NCBI RefSeq assembly: GCF_013032505.1
Contig: NZ_WQCG01000001.1
Span: 186,001 to 250,000, forward strand
Direction of reading: 5' to 3'
Source: Ruegeria atlantica
GTDB lineage: Bacteria; Pseudomonadota; Alphaproteobacteria; Rhodobacterales; Rhodobacteraceae
DNA: 64,000 nucleotides
In this document: positions 55,778 to 64,000 of the stretch, piece after piece
How the letters are laid out: each line of letters opens with the position of its first letter
How positions within the stretch are numbered: position 1 is the first letter of the stretch
Notes under the pieces: model-generated
Told to the model about the DNA's origin: nothing
Seen by the model: only the letters and a program-made list of their open reading frames with translations
Databases searched by the model: none
Translations under genes and position numbers: made by a program

Positions 55778-57057
55778 TGGCTTTGCCCGAAGTAAAACAA
55801 ACCGCGACCGAGGCGCGGCTGGCCACGTTGACCATGCCCGATGCCGGATGCACCCGTGCCGCGCGCGAGGACGCGTTGGCTCGCGTATTGGAAATGGGTC
55901 TGCCCGGACGGCGTGACGAGTATTGGAAATACACGCGTCCTGACACCCTGATTTCGCCTGAGGCACCTCGTGCCGCGTTGTTCAAATCAGATGAACCATT
56001 GCTGTTTGGCAATCTGGATCGGTTGAAAATCGTTTTCGTCGATGGCGTGTTCAGCGCTGAAGATTCAGATGATCTGGAGCTTGAAGGTGTCAGTATCGAT
56101 CGGATTGAGGATATCTGCTGCAAGGATATCCATTGGGCCAAGGAATTGTACGGCGTTCTTGAGGCGCGCGGGCAATCCCCGGTACAGCGGCCTTTGGCGG
56201 CTTTGAATACAGCTTTTGCTGCGGACGGTGTCGCAATCCATGTGACCGGTAAGCCGTCGAAGCCGATCAGCCTGATTTATCGCCATGCGTCCGAAACTTC
56301 TGACGCGATGCTGCACCACATCATCCGCGTCGAAAGCGGGGCCGAGGTGACGATCCTTGAAAACGGTCCGGCGGCGTCGCGCTTTAATAAGTGCATGGAA
56401 ATCGACATCGCCGATGGCGGTTCGCTGCATCACGTTCGCGCGCAGGGCAGGGATCATGAACGCCGTGCCGCGACACACATGTTCACGCGTCTGGGACAGG
56501 AATCTGTCTATAAGTCCTTTACCTTGACCGTGAATGGCATTCTGACGCGCAACGAACAGGTGGTCGAGCTGACTGGCGACGATGCAATTGCCCATGTGGC
56601 AGGTGCGTGTGTTGGCGATGGTGATTTTCACCATGATGACACGGTTTTTGTCACACATGACGCGGTAAACTGTGAAAGCCGCCAAGTCTTTAAGAAAGTC
56701 TTGCGCAACGGTGCGACCGGCGTTTTTCAGGGCAAGATCCTGGTCAAAGAAGGCGCACAGAAGACAGACGGTTATCAGATCAGCCAGTCCTTGCTGCTGG
56801 ATGATGACAGTCAGTTCCTCGCCAAACCCGAGCTTGAGATCTACGCGGACGATGTTGCGTGTTCGCACGGCTCGACCTCGGGCGCAATTGACGAGACGGC
56901 ACTGTTCTACCTTCGCTCACGCGGGGTATCCGTTAAAGATGCCACCAACATGCTGACACTGGCATTCCTGGCCGAAGCCGTTGATGAGATCGAGGATGAG
57001 GCATTGGCCGAGGCCATCGTGAACCGCCTAGAAGGCTGGTTGTCGCGGCATATCTGA
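55777..57057 (+). CDS. sufD: Fe-S assembly protein SufD
   Basis: A 426-residue SufB paralogue of the scaffold. The N-terminal part has RDEYWKYTRPDTL; the beta-helix region contains LENGPAASRFNKCMEIDIADGGSLHHVRAQG, and the C-terminal segment is SQFLAKPELEIYADDVACSHGSTSGAIDETALFYLRSRGVS, with the histidine (CSHGST) that ligates iron in SufD. The start overlaps the sufC stop, the stop overlaps the first YIP1-type gene by 1 nt. Confidence 0.96.
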   Translation: MALPEVKQTATEARLATLTMPDAGCTRAAREDALARVLEMGLPGRRDEYWKYTRPDTLISPEAPRAALFKSDEPLLFGNLDRLKIVFVDGVFSAEDSDDLELEGVSIDRIEDICCKDIHWAKELYGVLEARGQSPVQRPLAALNTAFAADGVAIHVTGKPSKPISLIYRHASETSDAMLHHIIRVESGAEVTILENGPAASRFNKCMEIDIADGGSLHHVRAQGRDHERRAATHMFTRLGQESVYKSFTLTVNGILTRNEQVVELTGDDAIAHVAGACVGDGDFHHDDTVFVTHDAVNCESRQVFKKVLRNGATGVFQGKILVKEGAQKTDGYQISQSLLLDDDSQFLAKPELEIYADDVACSHGSTSGAIDETALFYLRSRGVSVKDATNMLTLAFLAEAVDEIEDEALAEAIVNRLEGWLSRHI

Positions 57058-57542
57058 TGCCTTTGACTTCGGATATCGTGGCCACCTATCGGGGGCCGGG
57101 ACGGGTCGTGCGGCGGCTTCTTGATCTTGGCCCGCGCGAGGACAGGGCACTGATGTTTGTCATGGCGTTCTGCGTTGTGGCCTTCATTGCCCAATTGCCC
57201 GGCCTTGCGCGGCGCGCACATCTCGAAGGGTTGGAGCTGAATATGCTGATGGGCGGTGCCTTGATGGGCACCGTTATTATTTTGCCGCTGGTTTTCTACC
57301 TTCTGGCATTTGTTTCATATGGCGCTGCCCGACTGGTCGGCGGTCATGGGACGTCTTATGGCGCAAGACTGGCGCTGTTTTGGGCGCTTGTGGCTTCAAC
57401 CCCTCTGGTTTTGTTGAATGGTTTGGTTGCTGGTTTAATCGGATCCGGTCCGGCGCTGACAGTCGTTGGAATTGTCTGGTTCGGAGTGTTTCTCTGGTTC
57501 TGGCTGGCGGGTCTCAGTCAAGTACAAAGGCGGCAAGAATGA
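57057..57542 (+). CDS. YIP1-family membrane protein (first copy)
   Basis: A 161-residue protein with four helices (about 33-52, 64-90, 103-130, 135-155) and an N-terminal amphipathic segment DIVATYRGPGRVVRRLLDLG that resembles other YIP1 proteins. It overlaps sufD by 1 nt and the second YIP1 gene by 4 nt. No Fe-S or metal motif is visible. A function in the suf operon is not known; it may help a membrane step or only be carried along. Confidence 0.8.
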   Translation: MPLTSDIVATYRGPGRVVRRLLDLGPREDRALMFVMAFCVVAFIAQLPGLARRAHLEGLELNMLMGGALMGTVIILPLVFYLLAFVSYGAARLVGGHGTSYGARLALFWALVASTPLVLLNGLVAGLIGSGPALTVVGIVWFGVFLWFWLAGLSQVQRRQE

Positions 57543-58105
57543 ACCCCGTTGGCTTTGTCGATCTTGCGATGTTGACCCTGACAAACCCTGCGCAGGCAGC
57601 TAGACGCCTTTTGGACATGCGCCCGGGGCGCGAGGTTTTGTGGCTGGCTTTCTCTCTTGCAGTAGTGCTGCAAGGCCTTGTGCAACTGGGTATTGTTCAT
57701 TTTGTTCCGATCCCCGCTGGTGAATCAGCACCGCCACCTACGCCTGCGTTTCTGGGGCTGCTTCAAACAGCAGGCACTATGCTGCTCAGTGTTGGGGCTT
57801 TTCTGTTCGTGGGGAGGTTTCTGGGCGGTCGCGCATCATTCGATGACATCCTGACGCTGACGATCTGGCTGCAATACCTGCAGATTGCAGCGATGGTGGT
57901 CACTCTGGTCATCACTATCGTACTGCCGTTTTTGCTGCTCATGTTTATTTTGGCTACGGCAGTGATTAGCCTTTACGTAACGCTACATTTCCTGAATGAA
58001 GCGCATCAGTTCGGTTCGCTTGCAAAATCCTTCGGGGTTATTGTGCTGTCCATTTTGATCGCAGTTCCATTTGTCCTCGCACTAACGCCCGGTGGCCCCG
58101 TATAG
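57539..58105 (+). CDS. YIP1-family membrane protein (second copy)
   Basis: A 188-residue membrane protein with five or six predicted helices and an N terminus (MNPVGFVDLAMLTLTNPAQAARRLLDMRP) aligned with that of the preceding gene (VRRLLDLGP), so the two look like diverged duplicates. LTIWLQYLQIAAMVVTLVITIVL and the final SILIAVPFVLALTP are strongly hydrophobic. The ATG overlaps the previous stop (ATGA). sufS follows 14 nt later. Confidence 0.82.
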   Translation: MNPVGFVDLAMLTLTNPAQAARRLLDMRPGREVLWLAFSLAVVLQGLVQLGIVHFVPIPAGESAPPPTPAFLGLLQTAGTMLLSVGAFLFVGRFLGGRASFDDILTLTIWLQYLQIAAMVVTLVITIVLPFLLLMFILATAVISLYVTLHFLNEAHQFGSLAKSFGVIVLSILIAVPFVLALTPGGPV

Positions 58106-58119
58106 GAAACAATAAGACC

Positions 58120-59340
58120 ATGTATGACGTGCAGAAAATACGCTCGGACTTTCCGATCCTGTCGCGGGATGTGAACGGTAAGCCGCTGACTTATCTGGAC
58201 AACGGCGCATCGGCGCAAAAACCGAAAGTCGTGATTGACGCCGTGACACGGGCTTATTCCGAAGAATACGCGAACGTTCACCGTGGCCTGCATTACCTGT
58301 CCAATCTGGCGACCGAGAAATACGAATCCGTTCGCGGAACAATCGCCCGCTTTCTGGGTGCGGCGGATGAGAATGAGATCGTCCTAAACTCTGGCACGAC
58401 CGAGGGGATTAATCTGGTCGCTTACGGTTGGGCCATGCCGCGCCTGCAGGCCGGGGATGAAATCGTGCTGAGTGTGATGGAACACCACGCCAACATCGTG
58501 CCTTGGCATTTCCTGCGCGAACGTCAGGGTGTTGTCCTGAAATGGGTCGATGTGGACGCCGACGGCGGGCTGGATCCGCAAGCCGTGATCGACGCGATTG
58601 GTCCCAAAACCAAACTGGTTGCCGTAACCCAATGCTCGAATGTTCTGGGCACCGTGGTCGATGTCAAAGCAATCACGCAAGGCGCTCATGAAAAAGGCGT
58701 TCCGGTTCTGGTCGATGGCAGCCAGGGGGCCGTACATATGCCGGTGAACGTTCAGGATATCGGTTGCGACTTCTATGCCATTACTGGCCACAAGTTGTAT
58801 GGCCCGTCCGGGTCTGGTGCGATTTACATCAAATCAGAACGCATGGCCGAGATGCGCCCCTTTATCGGTGGCGGCGACATGATCAAAGAGGTCAGCAAAG
58901 ATCAGGTGATCTACAACGATCCGCCAATGAAGTTCGAGGCCGGAACACCCGGAATTGTCCAGACAATCGGTTTGGGTGTTGCACTGGATTACATGATGGA
59001 TCTGGGGATGAAAAACATCGCCGCCCATGAAGCCGGGCTGCGCGACTATGCGATGCAGAAACTGACGGGTCTGAACTGGCTGCAGGTTCAGGGCACCCGT
59101 CCTGACAAGGCGGCAATTTTCAGCTTCACGATGGAAGGGGCAGGGCACGCGCATGATGTCTCGACCATTTTGGACAAGAAAGGCGTGGCCGTCCGAGCCG
59201 GTCATCACTGCGCCGGCCCGTTGATGGATTTCTACGGTGTTACCGCGACTTGTCGTGCAAGCTTTGGTTTGTACAACACCACGGATGAGGTGGACATTCT
59301 CATCGACGCTTTGGAATTGGCACACGATTTGTTTGCATGA
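58120..59340 (+). CDS. sufS: Cysteine desulfurase SufS (class II)
   Basis: A 406-residue PLP enzyme. RSDFPILSRDVNGKPLTYLDNGASAQKP is at the N terminus, the PLP lysine is in ITGHKLYGPSGSGAIY, and the persulfide cysteine lies in the short class II loop RAGHHCAGPLMDF. It provides sulfur to SufBCD, usually with SufE or SufU, neither of which is encoded in this cluster. It is the last gene of the operon; a tRNA gene follows 66 nt later. Confidence 0.96.
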   Translation: MYDVQKIRSDFPILSRDVNGKPLTYLDNGASAQKPKVVIDAVTRAYSEEYANVHRGLHYLSNLATEKYESVRGTIARFLGAADENEIVLNSGTTEGINLVAYGWAMPRLQAGDEIVLSVMEHHANIVPWHFLRERQGVVLKWVDVDADGGLDPQAVIDAIGPKTKLVAVTQCSNVLGTVVDVKAITQGAHEKGVPVLVDGSQGAVHMPVNVQDIGCDFYAITGHKLYGPSGSGAIYIKSERMAEMRPFIGGGDMIKEVSKDQVIYNDPPMKFEAGTPGIVQTIGLGVALDYMMDLGMKNIAAHEAGLRDYAMQKLTGLNWLQVQGTRPDKAAIFSFTMEGAGHAHDVSTILDKKGVAVRAGHHCAGPLMDFYGVTATCRASFGLYNTTDEVDILIDALELAHDLFA

Positions 59341-59406
59341 AACCTGTCCGTTCCGGGTGGATTTGCAGTTGCGCCCGGATCGGAACAAGGTTAGCTAACA
59401 GCTCAG

Positions 59407-59483
<77 letters not shown>

Positions 59484-59592
59484 TTTCTAAACAGTTTTGG
59501 TTCGGGCACCCTTCAGGGATTATACCTTTTCCGACGGCGTTTTTGCGACGATGAAGAAACCTGAATAGACCTCAGGTCGCTGACGAAAGTAC

Positions 59593-59769
59593 TTATACAA
59601 GCACCAACAACAGATATGCCGCAAATGCCACCACTATGGAAAACAAAACCACGGGTGGCAACCTATCGGTATCCTTGAGTTCGTGCTGAAACGAACCTGC
59701 GTAGTAAGCCAGATAAAGCGCGGCAACCAGCAGGAACAAAGCTATTATGTTAGCGACAATTGAGATCAT
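59593..59769 (-). CDS. Small two-helix membrane protein (58 aa)
   Basis: An open frame of 58 codons with ATG and a weak AGGG upstream. The protein has two hydrophobic stretches, IANIIALFLLVAALYLAYYA-like at the N terminus (about residues 4-22) and VVLFSIVVAFAAYLLLVLV at the C terminus, joined by a charged loop (HELKDTDR). This is the typical shape of small inner-membrane proteins. I do not recognise a family. It is the only supported gene in the 560-nt stretch between tRNA-Arg and the DUF882 gene. Confidence 0.55.
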   Translation of the reverse strand: MISIVANIIALFLLVAALYLAYYAGSFQHELKDTDRLPPVVLFSIVVAFAAYLLLVLV

Positions 59770-59994
59770 TACACTTTTCCCTATTGCCGCAATATGACTC
59801 CTTTCATGTAAAAAAGCTCTTCATAAATCGCGGAGATTTTTATCATTTTAAAATAAATGGATGAGAGTTGGGCGCTGGTTCACGGAAGATGGGGTTTTGG
59901 ACCCGCAGGAAGCCACGTCTTGGAGCAATGGCCGGACTTAACGCACGGCGTTTCGTGATCCCATTTTCGAGAAAAGCGCTTACCGCTGACGTCC

Positions 59995-60021
59995 AAAAAC
60001 AAAGAGCGCCCAAGGGCGCTC
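59995..60021 (-). terminator. Intrinsic terminator after the DUF882 gene
   Basis: A 7-bp stem GAGCGCC / GGCGCTC with loop CAAG on the plus strand; read leftward it is followed by TTTGTTTTT. It ends transcription of the MepK-like gene. Confidence 0.8.
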
Positions 60022-60047
60022 GTCGTTGAAAAACAGTTGGGTGTGCT

Positions 60048-60617
60048 TTAGCCGCCCCAGCTGCGAACTTCTCCGCAATCCATGTGGACGAAGTTCGAAC
60101 GGTGGTACTTACCGACACCACCAGCACGGCAGGAAATGGCCGCTTTGGCCATCTGAGAAACGGAACGCGAGGACAGGCGCAAGTCAGCAGCCTGGCCTTT
60201 CATATGCAGCGAGTTCTTGGCCACACGGCGCGAGCGCGACCGCAACATTGCATTGGTTTGGGGAGAACGGTAGCCGGACAAAAGCGTGTAGGGTTCGTTC
60301 ACGTCCAGCAGGTTGTGAGAGGCTGCCATGATGTCGATGGTTCGCAGGTCCATGGACTTTGACTGGTCAGTGCGCCAGTCGCGCATGAAGTGGTTCACTT
60401 CTTTGACAGCGTCCTTGATGTACTTTCCATCGACCCAATATATCATATCAAGCCGTTCGCCTGTGCGGCCTGAATACATACGAATGCGACGGATATCACC
60501 GCTGCCGCGTAAAAATCCTGCTGCGTTGGAATAGGTCGGTGCTGCTACGACTGCGGTTGCCGCAAATGCGCCCAATAGGGCACGCCGGGTCAAGCCCGAT
60601 GTACTGCTCGTGGTCAT
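60048..60617 (-). CDS. DUF882 family protein, MepK/YcbK-like murein endopeptidase
   Basis: A 189-residue exported protein with a Tat-type signal (SGLTRRALLGAFAATAVVAA). The M15-like zinc fold carries RSPQTNAMLRSRSRRVAKNSLHMKGQAADLRL (first His and Asp ligands) and NFVHMDCGEVRSWGG (third His). It matches DUF882/MepK proteins, which cleave D,D- and L,D-(3-3) crosslinks in peptidoglycan. The divergent L,D-transpeptidase gene next door makes 3-3 crosslinks, a pairing also seen in E. coli (ycbB-ycbK). Confidence 0.88.
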   Translation of the reverse strand: MTTSSTSGLTRRALLGAFAATAVVAAPTYSNAAGFLRGSGDIRRIRMYSGRTGERLDMIYWVDGKYIKDAVKEVNHFMRDWRTDQSKSMDLRTIDIMAASHNLLDVNEPYTLLSGYRSPQTNAMLRSRSRRVAKNSLHMKGQAADLRLSSRSVSQMAKAAISCRAGGVGKYHRSNFVHMDCGEVRSWGG

Positions 60618-60971
60618 TTGGTTTCGTCCCGTACTGTTCCTGCCTGCACACGATGTTACGCGCGCGGTATTAATTTTTTCCCATCCCAGATGCGGGATTT
60701 ATGACACAGTCAGAAAGGCCAGCCAAGAAATCTTTCACATTCATCTTTTCAAGGGGGAATTTTCGGCAGTTTTTTGCGCAGGTGATGCAATTTGGTATAA
60801 TATTGAGGCAATTAGGCATTGGCGCAACGCAGCCGATGCAAACGCGCATCAGGCACGAATGGATGCGTCGAATTGATGTATTTGTGAATGGACAAAACGT
60901 CCAGCCGAAAACCATATTCGTCCGGAACGCGCCTCAGAACGCGCAAAGTATTGAATAACTAAGGTCATCCC
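60618..60971. other. 354-nt divergent intergenic region between the DUF882 and L,D-transpeptidase genes
   Basis: It should hold both promoters. Open frames of about 80 codons exist on each strand, but they overlap, lack convincing ribosome-binding sites and show no recognisable family, so I do not call a gene. AT-rich patches (TTAATTTTTTCCC, TTTGGTATAATATTG) could contribute promoter elements; GGTATAAT at about 60793 is a plausible -10 for the transpeptidase gene. Confidence 0.4.
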
Positions 60972-62576
60972 ATGCGAGCACTTTATCGGTTGCCTAAAAG
61001 TCTTTTCTTCGCCGCTTGCATCTCGGCGTCAGCCTCTTTGGCAGGCGCTCAGTCGGCGCCCGGAACAGCATTTCAAATGGCTGTTGCCGAGTTTGCGCCC
61101 GTTGGGTCGGGTCTTGCCGAATTTTACCGGACCAACGCGTTTGCCCCGATATGGGTCGGCGACACGCCCGAACATGAAGCGCGCCGGACAAGGTTGATCA
61201 GAGCACTGTCTTCCACAAACTTGCATGGCCTGCCCGAAGGGGCCTATGACGTTCAGTCTATCCTTTCACAAATGCAGGACGCCACATCGCTGCGGGATTT
61301 GGGTGCCGTCGAAATCGCGCTCAGCAAGGCATTTGTCAGCTACGCAAACGATCTATACTCGGGTGCTTTGCGCCCGGCGCAGATTGACGATGGGCTGGTC
61401 CGTAAAGTCTCGCGCAAGTCTGCCAACGATCATTTGGAGGGGCTGCTTGCCTCAGAAGGTGACGCATATTTCGATCAGCTAGCACCGCAGTCCACTCAAT
61501 ACCGTGCATTGATGAAGCAGAAAATCGCGTTGGAAGCTTTGGTCAACCAAGGTGGTTGGGGCGCTGGCGTGCCAGCGGATAAGTTGGAATACGGAGATAC
61601 CGGAGCCAATGTAATCAAGCTGCGTAACCGTCTGATTGCAATGGGGTATCTAAAACCAACGGCCAGCCCCGAATTCGATGATGCGATGCTTGCTGCCGTC
61701 AAGGATTTTCAACATTCGCATGGCCTTGCCCCCGACGGTGTCGCTGGTCAGGGCACCATCGCCGAGCTTAATCGCACTGCGTCCGAGCGTTTAAAGTCTG
61801 TATATGTTGCGCTCGAACGCGAGCGCTGGCTGCCGCGCGAACGGGGCGAGCGTCATATTCTGGTAAACCAGGCGGACTTTTCAGCGAAGATCGTAGACGA
61901 TGGACGCGTTACCTTTGAAACCCGTGCCGTTATTGGCAAGAACGTGCATGACCGCCGAAGCCCCGAATTCTCGGACGAGATGGAGCATATGGTCATTAAC
62001 CCAAGTTGGTATGTGCCGCGCTCGATCATTACCAAGGAATATCTGCCAAAACTGCAGTCAAACCCGAATGCGGTAGGTCATATTCAGATCACCGATCGCA
62101 GTGGTCGACTTGTGAACCGGGGCGCCGTTGACTTCACTCAATTCAATACAAAGAACTTCCCGTTTGCAATGCGCCAACCCCCCAGCAAAAGCAACGCGCT
62201 GGGGTTGGTGAAGTTCATGTTCCCCAACAAGCACAACATCTATCTGCATGATACGCCTCAGAAATCTCTGTTTGCGCGTGAGTCGAGGGCTTTCTCGCAT
62301 GGATGCATTCGCCTGGCGCAACCTTTTGAGTTCGCCTATGCGCTTTTGGCCAAGCAGGAAGAAAACCCAAAGGCGTTCTTCCAGCGGATACTGGCGACAG
62401 GAAAAGAAACAACTGTTCAGCTTGAACAGCATGTTCCGGTGCACCTGATATATCGTACGGCCTATATTGGCCCGAAAGGTGAAGTCCAGTATCGCCGCGA
62501 TGTCTATGACCGGGATCGGAAAATCTGGGAGGCCTTGCAGAAAGCAGGGGTGGCCCTGCCGGACGTTCAAGGGTAA
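60972..62576 (+). CDS. L,D-transpeptidase (YcbB/LdtD-like)
   Basis: A 534-residue exported enzyme. It has a signal peptide (FFAACISASASLAGA), an N-terminal scaffold domain, a peptidoglycan-binding module (YGDTGANVIKLRNRLIAMGYL ... VAGQGTIAELNRTA, about residues 205-270) and a C-terminal YkuD domain with the catalytic signature SHGCIRL around residue 440. It makes 3-3 (mDAP-mDAP) crosslinks in the cell wall. AAGG precedes the ATG. lpxD follows 36 nt later on the same strand. Confidence 0.92.
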   Translation: MRALYRLPKSLFFAACISASASLAGAQSAPGTAFQMAVAEFAPVGSGLAEFYRTNAFAPIWVGDTPEHEARRTRLIRALSSTNLHGLPEGAYDVQSILSQMQDATSLRDLGAVEIALSKAFVSYANDLYSGALRPAQIDDGLVRKVSRKSANDHLEGLLASEGDAYFDQLAPQSTQYRALMKQKIALEALVNQGGWGAGVPADKLEYGDTGANVIKLRNRLIAMGYLKPTASPEFDDAMLAAVKDFQHSHGLAPDGVAGQGTIAELNRTASERLKSVYVALERERWLPRERGERHILVNQADFSAKIVDDGRVTFETRAVIGKNVHDRRSPEFSDEMEHMVINPSWYVPRSIITKEYLPKLQSNPNAVGHIQITDRSGRLVNRGAVDFTQFNTKNFPFAMRQPPSKSNALGLVKFMFPNKHNIYLHDTPQKSLFARESRAFSHGCIRLAQPFEFAYALLAKQEENPKAFFQRILATGKETTVQLEQHVPVHLIYRTAYIGPKGEVQYRRDVYDRDRKIWEALQKAGVALPDVQG

Positions 62577-62612
62577 TCACCGGGGGCAGGTCCTTAATCC
62601 GGGAAGCCCGTC

Positions 62613-63704
62613 ATGCAGTACACAATTCAGCAAATCGCCGAAGCCTTGGGCGCGGAAAGTCAGGGCGATCTTAGCGTCGCCATTGAGCGTGCTGCAGAGC
62701 CGGCTGATGCCGGACCGTCTGATTTGGCAATGGCAATGTCGCCGAAATACGCAGAGGCGCTCAGCACGGGAGCAGCACGTGCTGCTGTTCTGTGGGAGGG
62801 TGCGGATTGGCAAGCCTTAGGGCTTAAAGCCGCGATTTTCGTGCCGCGCCCACGCATGGCGATGGCTGGGATCACGGCGATGCTGGATCGCGGGCAGGGG
62901 GTCGAACATGGCATTCACCCGTCGGCTGTCATCGATCCGACGGCCGAGATTGGCGAAAATGCCTCGATCGGTCCCCTCGCAGTCATTGGCGCACGCGTGC
63001 GCATTGGTAGAGGCGTGGTCATAGGGCCCCATTGCGTGATCGGGATGGATGCAGTTCTAGGTGACGATGCAGTGCTGCGCGAAATGGTCAGTATCGGCGC
63101 CCGCGCACAAATCGGTAATCGTTTCATCGCGCAACCCGGTGCACGTATCGGCGGTGATGGGTTCAGCTTTGTGACACCCGAAGTGTCTGGTGCAGAAAAC
63201 GCGCGCAAGACTATGGGTGATCAGGGCGAACTTCGCGCCCAAAGTTGGATGCGTATTCATTCTCTGGGTGCCGTTGAGATTGGCGACGATGTCGAAGTTG
63301 GTGCAAATTGCACCGTCGACAATGGGACCATCAGGAATACACGCATCGGCGACGGCTCAAAGCTAGATAACTTGGTTCACGTTGGGCACAACACACGCGT
63401 CGGGCGGGATTGCCTGCTGTGCGGACAAACCGGAGTGTCCGGATCGGTTGAGATCGGCAATAACGTTGTGCTGGGTGGTCAGACCGGAGTAGTAGACAAC
63501 ATCTTTATCGGAGATGGAGTGATTGCCGGCGGAGGCACAAAAATTCTGTCCAACGTGCCCAAAGGCCGTGTGATTATGGGTTATCCGGGAATAAAAATGG
63601 AAACGCATACAGAGATTTACAAAGCACAACGCCGTCTGCCTCGATTGGCACGTGACGTTGAGGCGTTGAAAAAGGCTGTTTCCAAACAGCCTCCAAGTGA
63701 TTAA
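62613..63704 (+). CDS. lpxD: UDP-3-O-(3-hydroxyacyl)glucosamine N-acyltransferase LpxD
   Basis: A 363-residue acyltransferase of lipid A synthesis that adds the second 3-hydroxyacyl chain from acyl-ACP. An N-terminal uridine-binding domain (about 1-100) is followed by a left-handed beta-helix of hexapeptide repeats (IHPSAVIDPTAEIGENASIG onwards) and DNLVHVGHNTRVGRDCLLCG, which includes the catalytic histidine (HVGHN). Length is slightly above the E. coli enzyme. An acyl carrier protein gene follows 32 nt later. Confidence 0.95.
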   Translation: MQYTIQQIAEALGAESQGDLSVAIERAAEPADAGPSDLAMAMSPKYAEALSTGAARAAVLWEGADWQALGLKAAIFVPRPRMAMAGITAMLDRGQGVEHGIHPSAVIDPTAEIGENASIGPLAVIGARVRIGRGVVIGPHCVIGMDAVLGDDAVLREMVSIGARAQIGNRFIAQPGARIGGDGFSFVTPEVSGAENARKTMGDQGELRAQSWMRIHSLGAVEIGDDVEVGANCTVDNGTIRNTRIGDGSKLDNLVHVGHNTRVGRDCLLCGQTGVSGSVEIGNNVVLGGQTGVVDNIFIGDGVIAGGGTKILSNVPKGRVIMGYPGIKMETHTEIYKAQRRLPRLARDVEALKKAVSKQPPSD

Positions 63705-63736
63705 ATCAACCTCAAGATAATAATCAGAGGATCGAC

Positions 63737-63994
63737 ATGAGCATCAGCGACCGCGTCATCGCAATCATTGCAGAGCAGGCCGTGCTGGAGCCGTCGGATG
63801 TGACACCCGAAAGCACGCTCGAAGATCTTGGCATCGATAGCCTTGGTCTGGTCGAAAGTATTTTCGCCATTGAGGAAGAGTTCGATATTTCGATTCCGTT
63901 CAATGCCAATGAGCCGACGGCCAGCGACTTTGATATCTCCAATGTTGCGGCCATCATCACCGGTATCGAAAAGCTGGTGTCGGAAAAGGTCTGA
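63737..63994 (+). CDS. Acyl carrier protein, possibly lipid-A dedicated
   Basis: An 85-residue ACP-fold protein with the phosphopantetheine site DLGIDSLGLVESIFAIEEEF (serine in DSL). It is distinct from a housekeeping AcpP, which would carry the LGADSLDTVELVMALEE pattern, and its DLGIDSL core resembles AcpXL-type ACPs used for special lipid A acyl chains. AGAGGA precedes the start. It lies directly after lpxD, close to the window end; a ketoacyl synthase may follow outside. Confidence 0.88.
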   Translation: MSISDRVIAIIAEQAVLEPSDVTPESTLEDLGIDSLGLVESIFAIEEEFDISIPFNANEPTASDFDISNVAAIITGIEKLVSEKV

Positions 63995-64000
63995 CGTAAT

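Noticed and set aside
59843..60127. 94-codon minus-strand frame
   Set aside because: It overlaps the DUF882 3' end and its terminator in another frame, with no recognisable domain.
60701..60958. 85-codon plus-strand frame and overlapping 81-codon minus-strand frame
   Set aside because: They lie in the divergent promoter region, have poor start contexts and no family resemblance.

Overview
The window is one contiguous piece of chromosome from a marine alphaproteobacterium of the Rhodobacteraceae (Roseobacter group). The evidence is the gene repertoire: a CckA histidine kinase with a CtrA box, an iscR-suf cluster with an Irr-type iron control element, an IscR lacking the usual cysteine triad, a TAXI-type TRAP transporter with a UspA partner, a RamA-like corrinoid activator with a stand-alone pterin methyltransferase, and GAAC-N7-GAAC LexA boxes at recA. 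Coding density is high, with many 1- and 4-nt gene overlaps. I see no phage, IS element, CRISPR array or rRNA. There are two tRNAs (Gly-CCC and Arg-CCG).

Layout. 1-3.6 kb: end of a TRAP solute-binding protein, the fused TRAP permease and UspA. 3.6-7.7 kb (minus): ATPase, large FtsX permease and AttH-like secreted lipocalin, an AttEFGH-type export operon. 7.9-13.3 kb: K+ channel, cardiolipin synthase, secreted HAD phosphatase, arylsulfatase, Crp/Fnr regulator. 13.3-19.4 kb (minus): a complete MoxR/Bat (aerotolerance-type) operon. 19.5-24.9 kb: deacetylase and AI-2E exporter, then YihY and an octaheme cytochrome. 24.9-26.8 kb: rlmE and ppx/gppA. 27.0-33.4 kb: a one-carbon/B12 locus (PF13769 protein, MetF-like reductase, pterin methyltransferase) with a RamA-like activator a few genes away; PPK2, tRNA-Gly and a SAM methyltransferase lie between. 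33.6-43.7 kb: housekeeping genes guaB, rsmB, cckA, a sulfotransferase, recA, alaS and a DUF1330 protein. 44-46 kb: transglutaminase-like protein and a secreted Gly-rich repeat protein. 46-50.8 kb (minus): typA, an SMR pump, a tandem-HD protein, a small protein and a hydrolase. 51-59.3 kb: iscR, cysteine desulfurase, sufB, FkbM methyltransferase, sufC, sufD, two YIP1-type proteins and sufS. 59.4-64 kb: tRNA-Arg, then envelope genes (MepK-like DUF882 protein, L,D-transpeptidase, lpxD, ACP).

How the parts work together. The iscR-suf block is an iron-responsive Fe-S assembly operon; its likely promoter carries a palindrome matching the Irr control element across the -10. The cckA gene has a full CtrA site 46 nt before its start, which suggests feedback in the CckA-ChpT-CtrA relay. 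The MetF/pterin methyltransferase/RamA genes fit a split, B12-dependent methionine synthase system, and two of these proteins end in unusual Arg-rich tails. Small genes not obvious from standard gene finding include a 43-aa membrane protein with its own terminator (48.6 kb) and a 58-aa two-helix membrane protein (59.6 kb).

All family assignments come from reading motifs and sequence patterns by eye. No database search was run.
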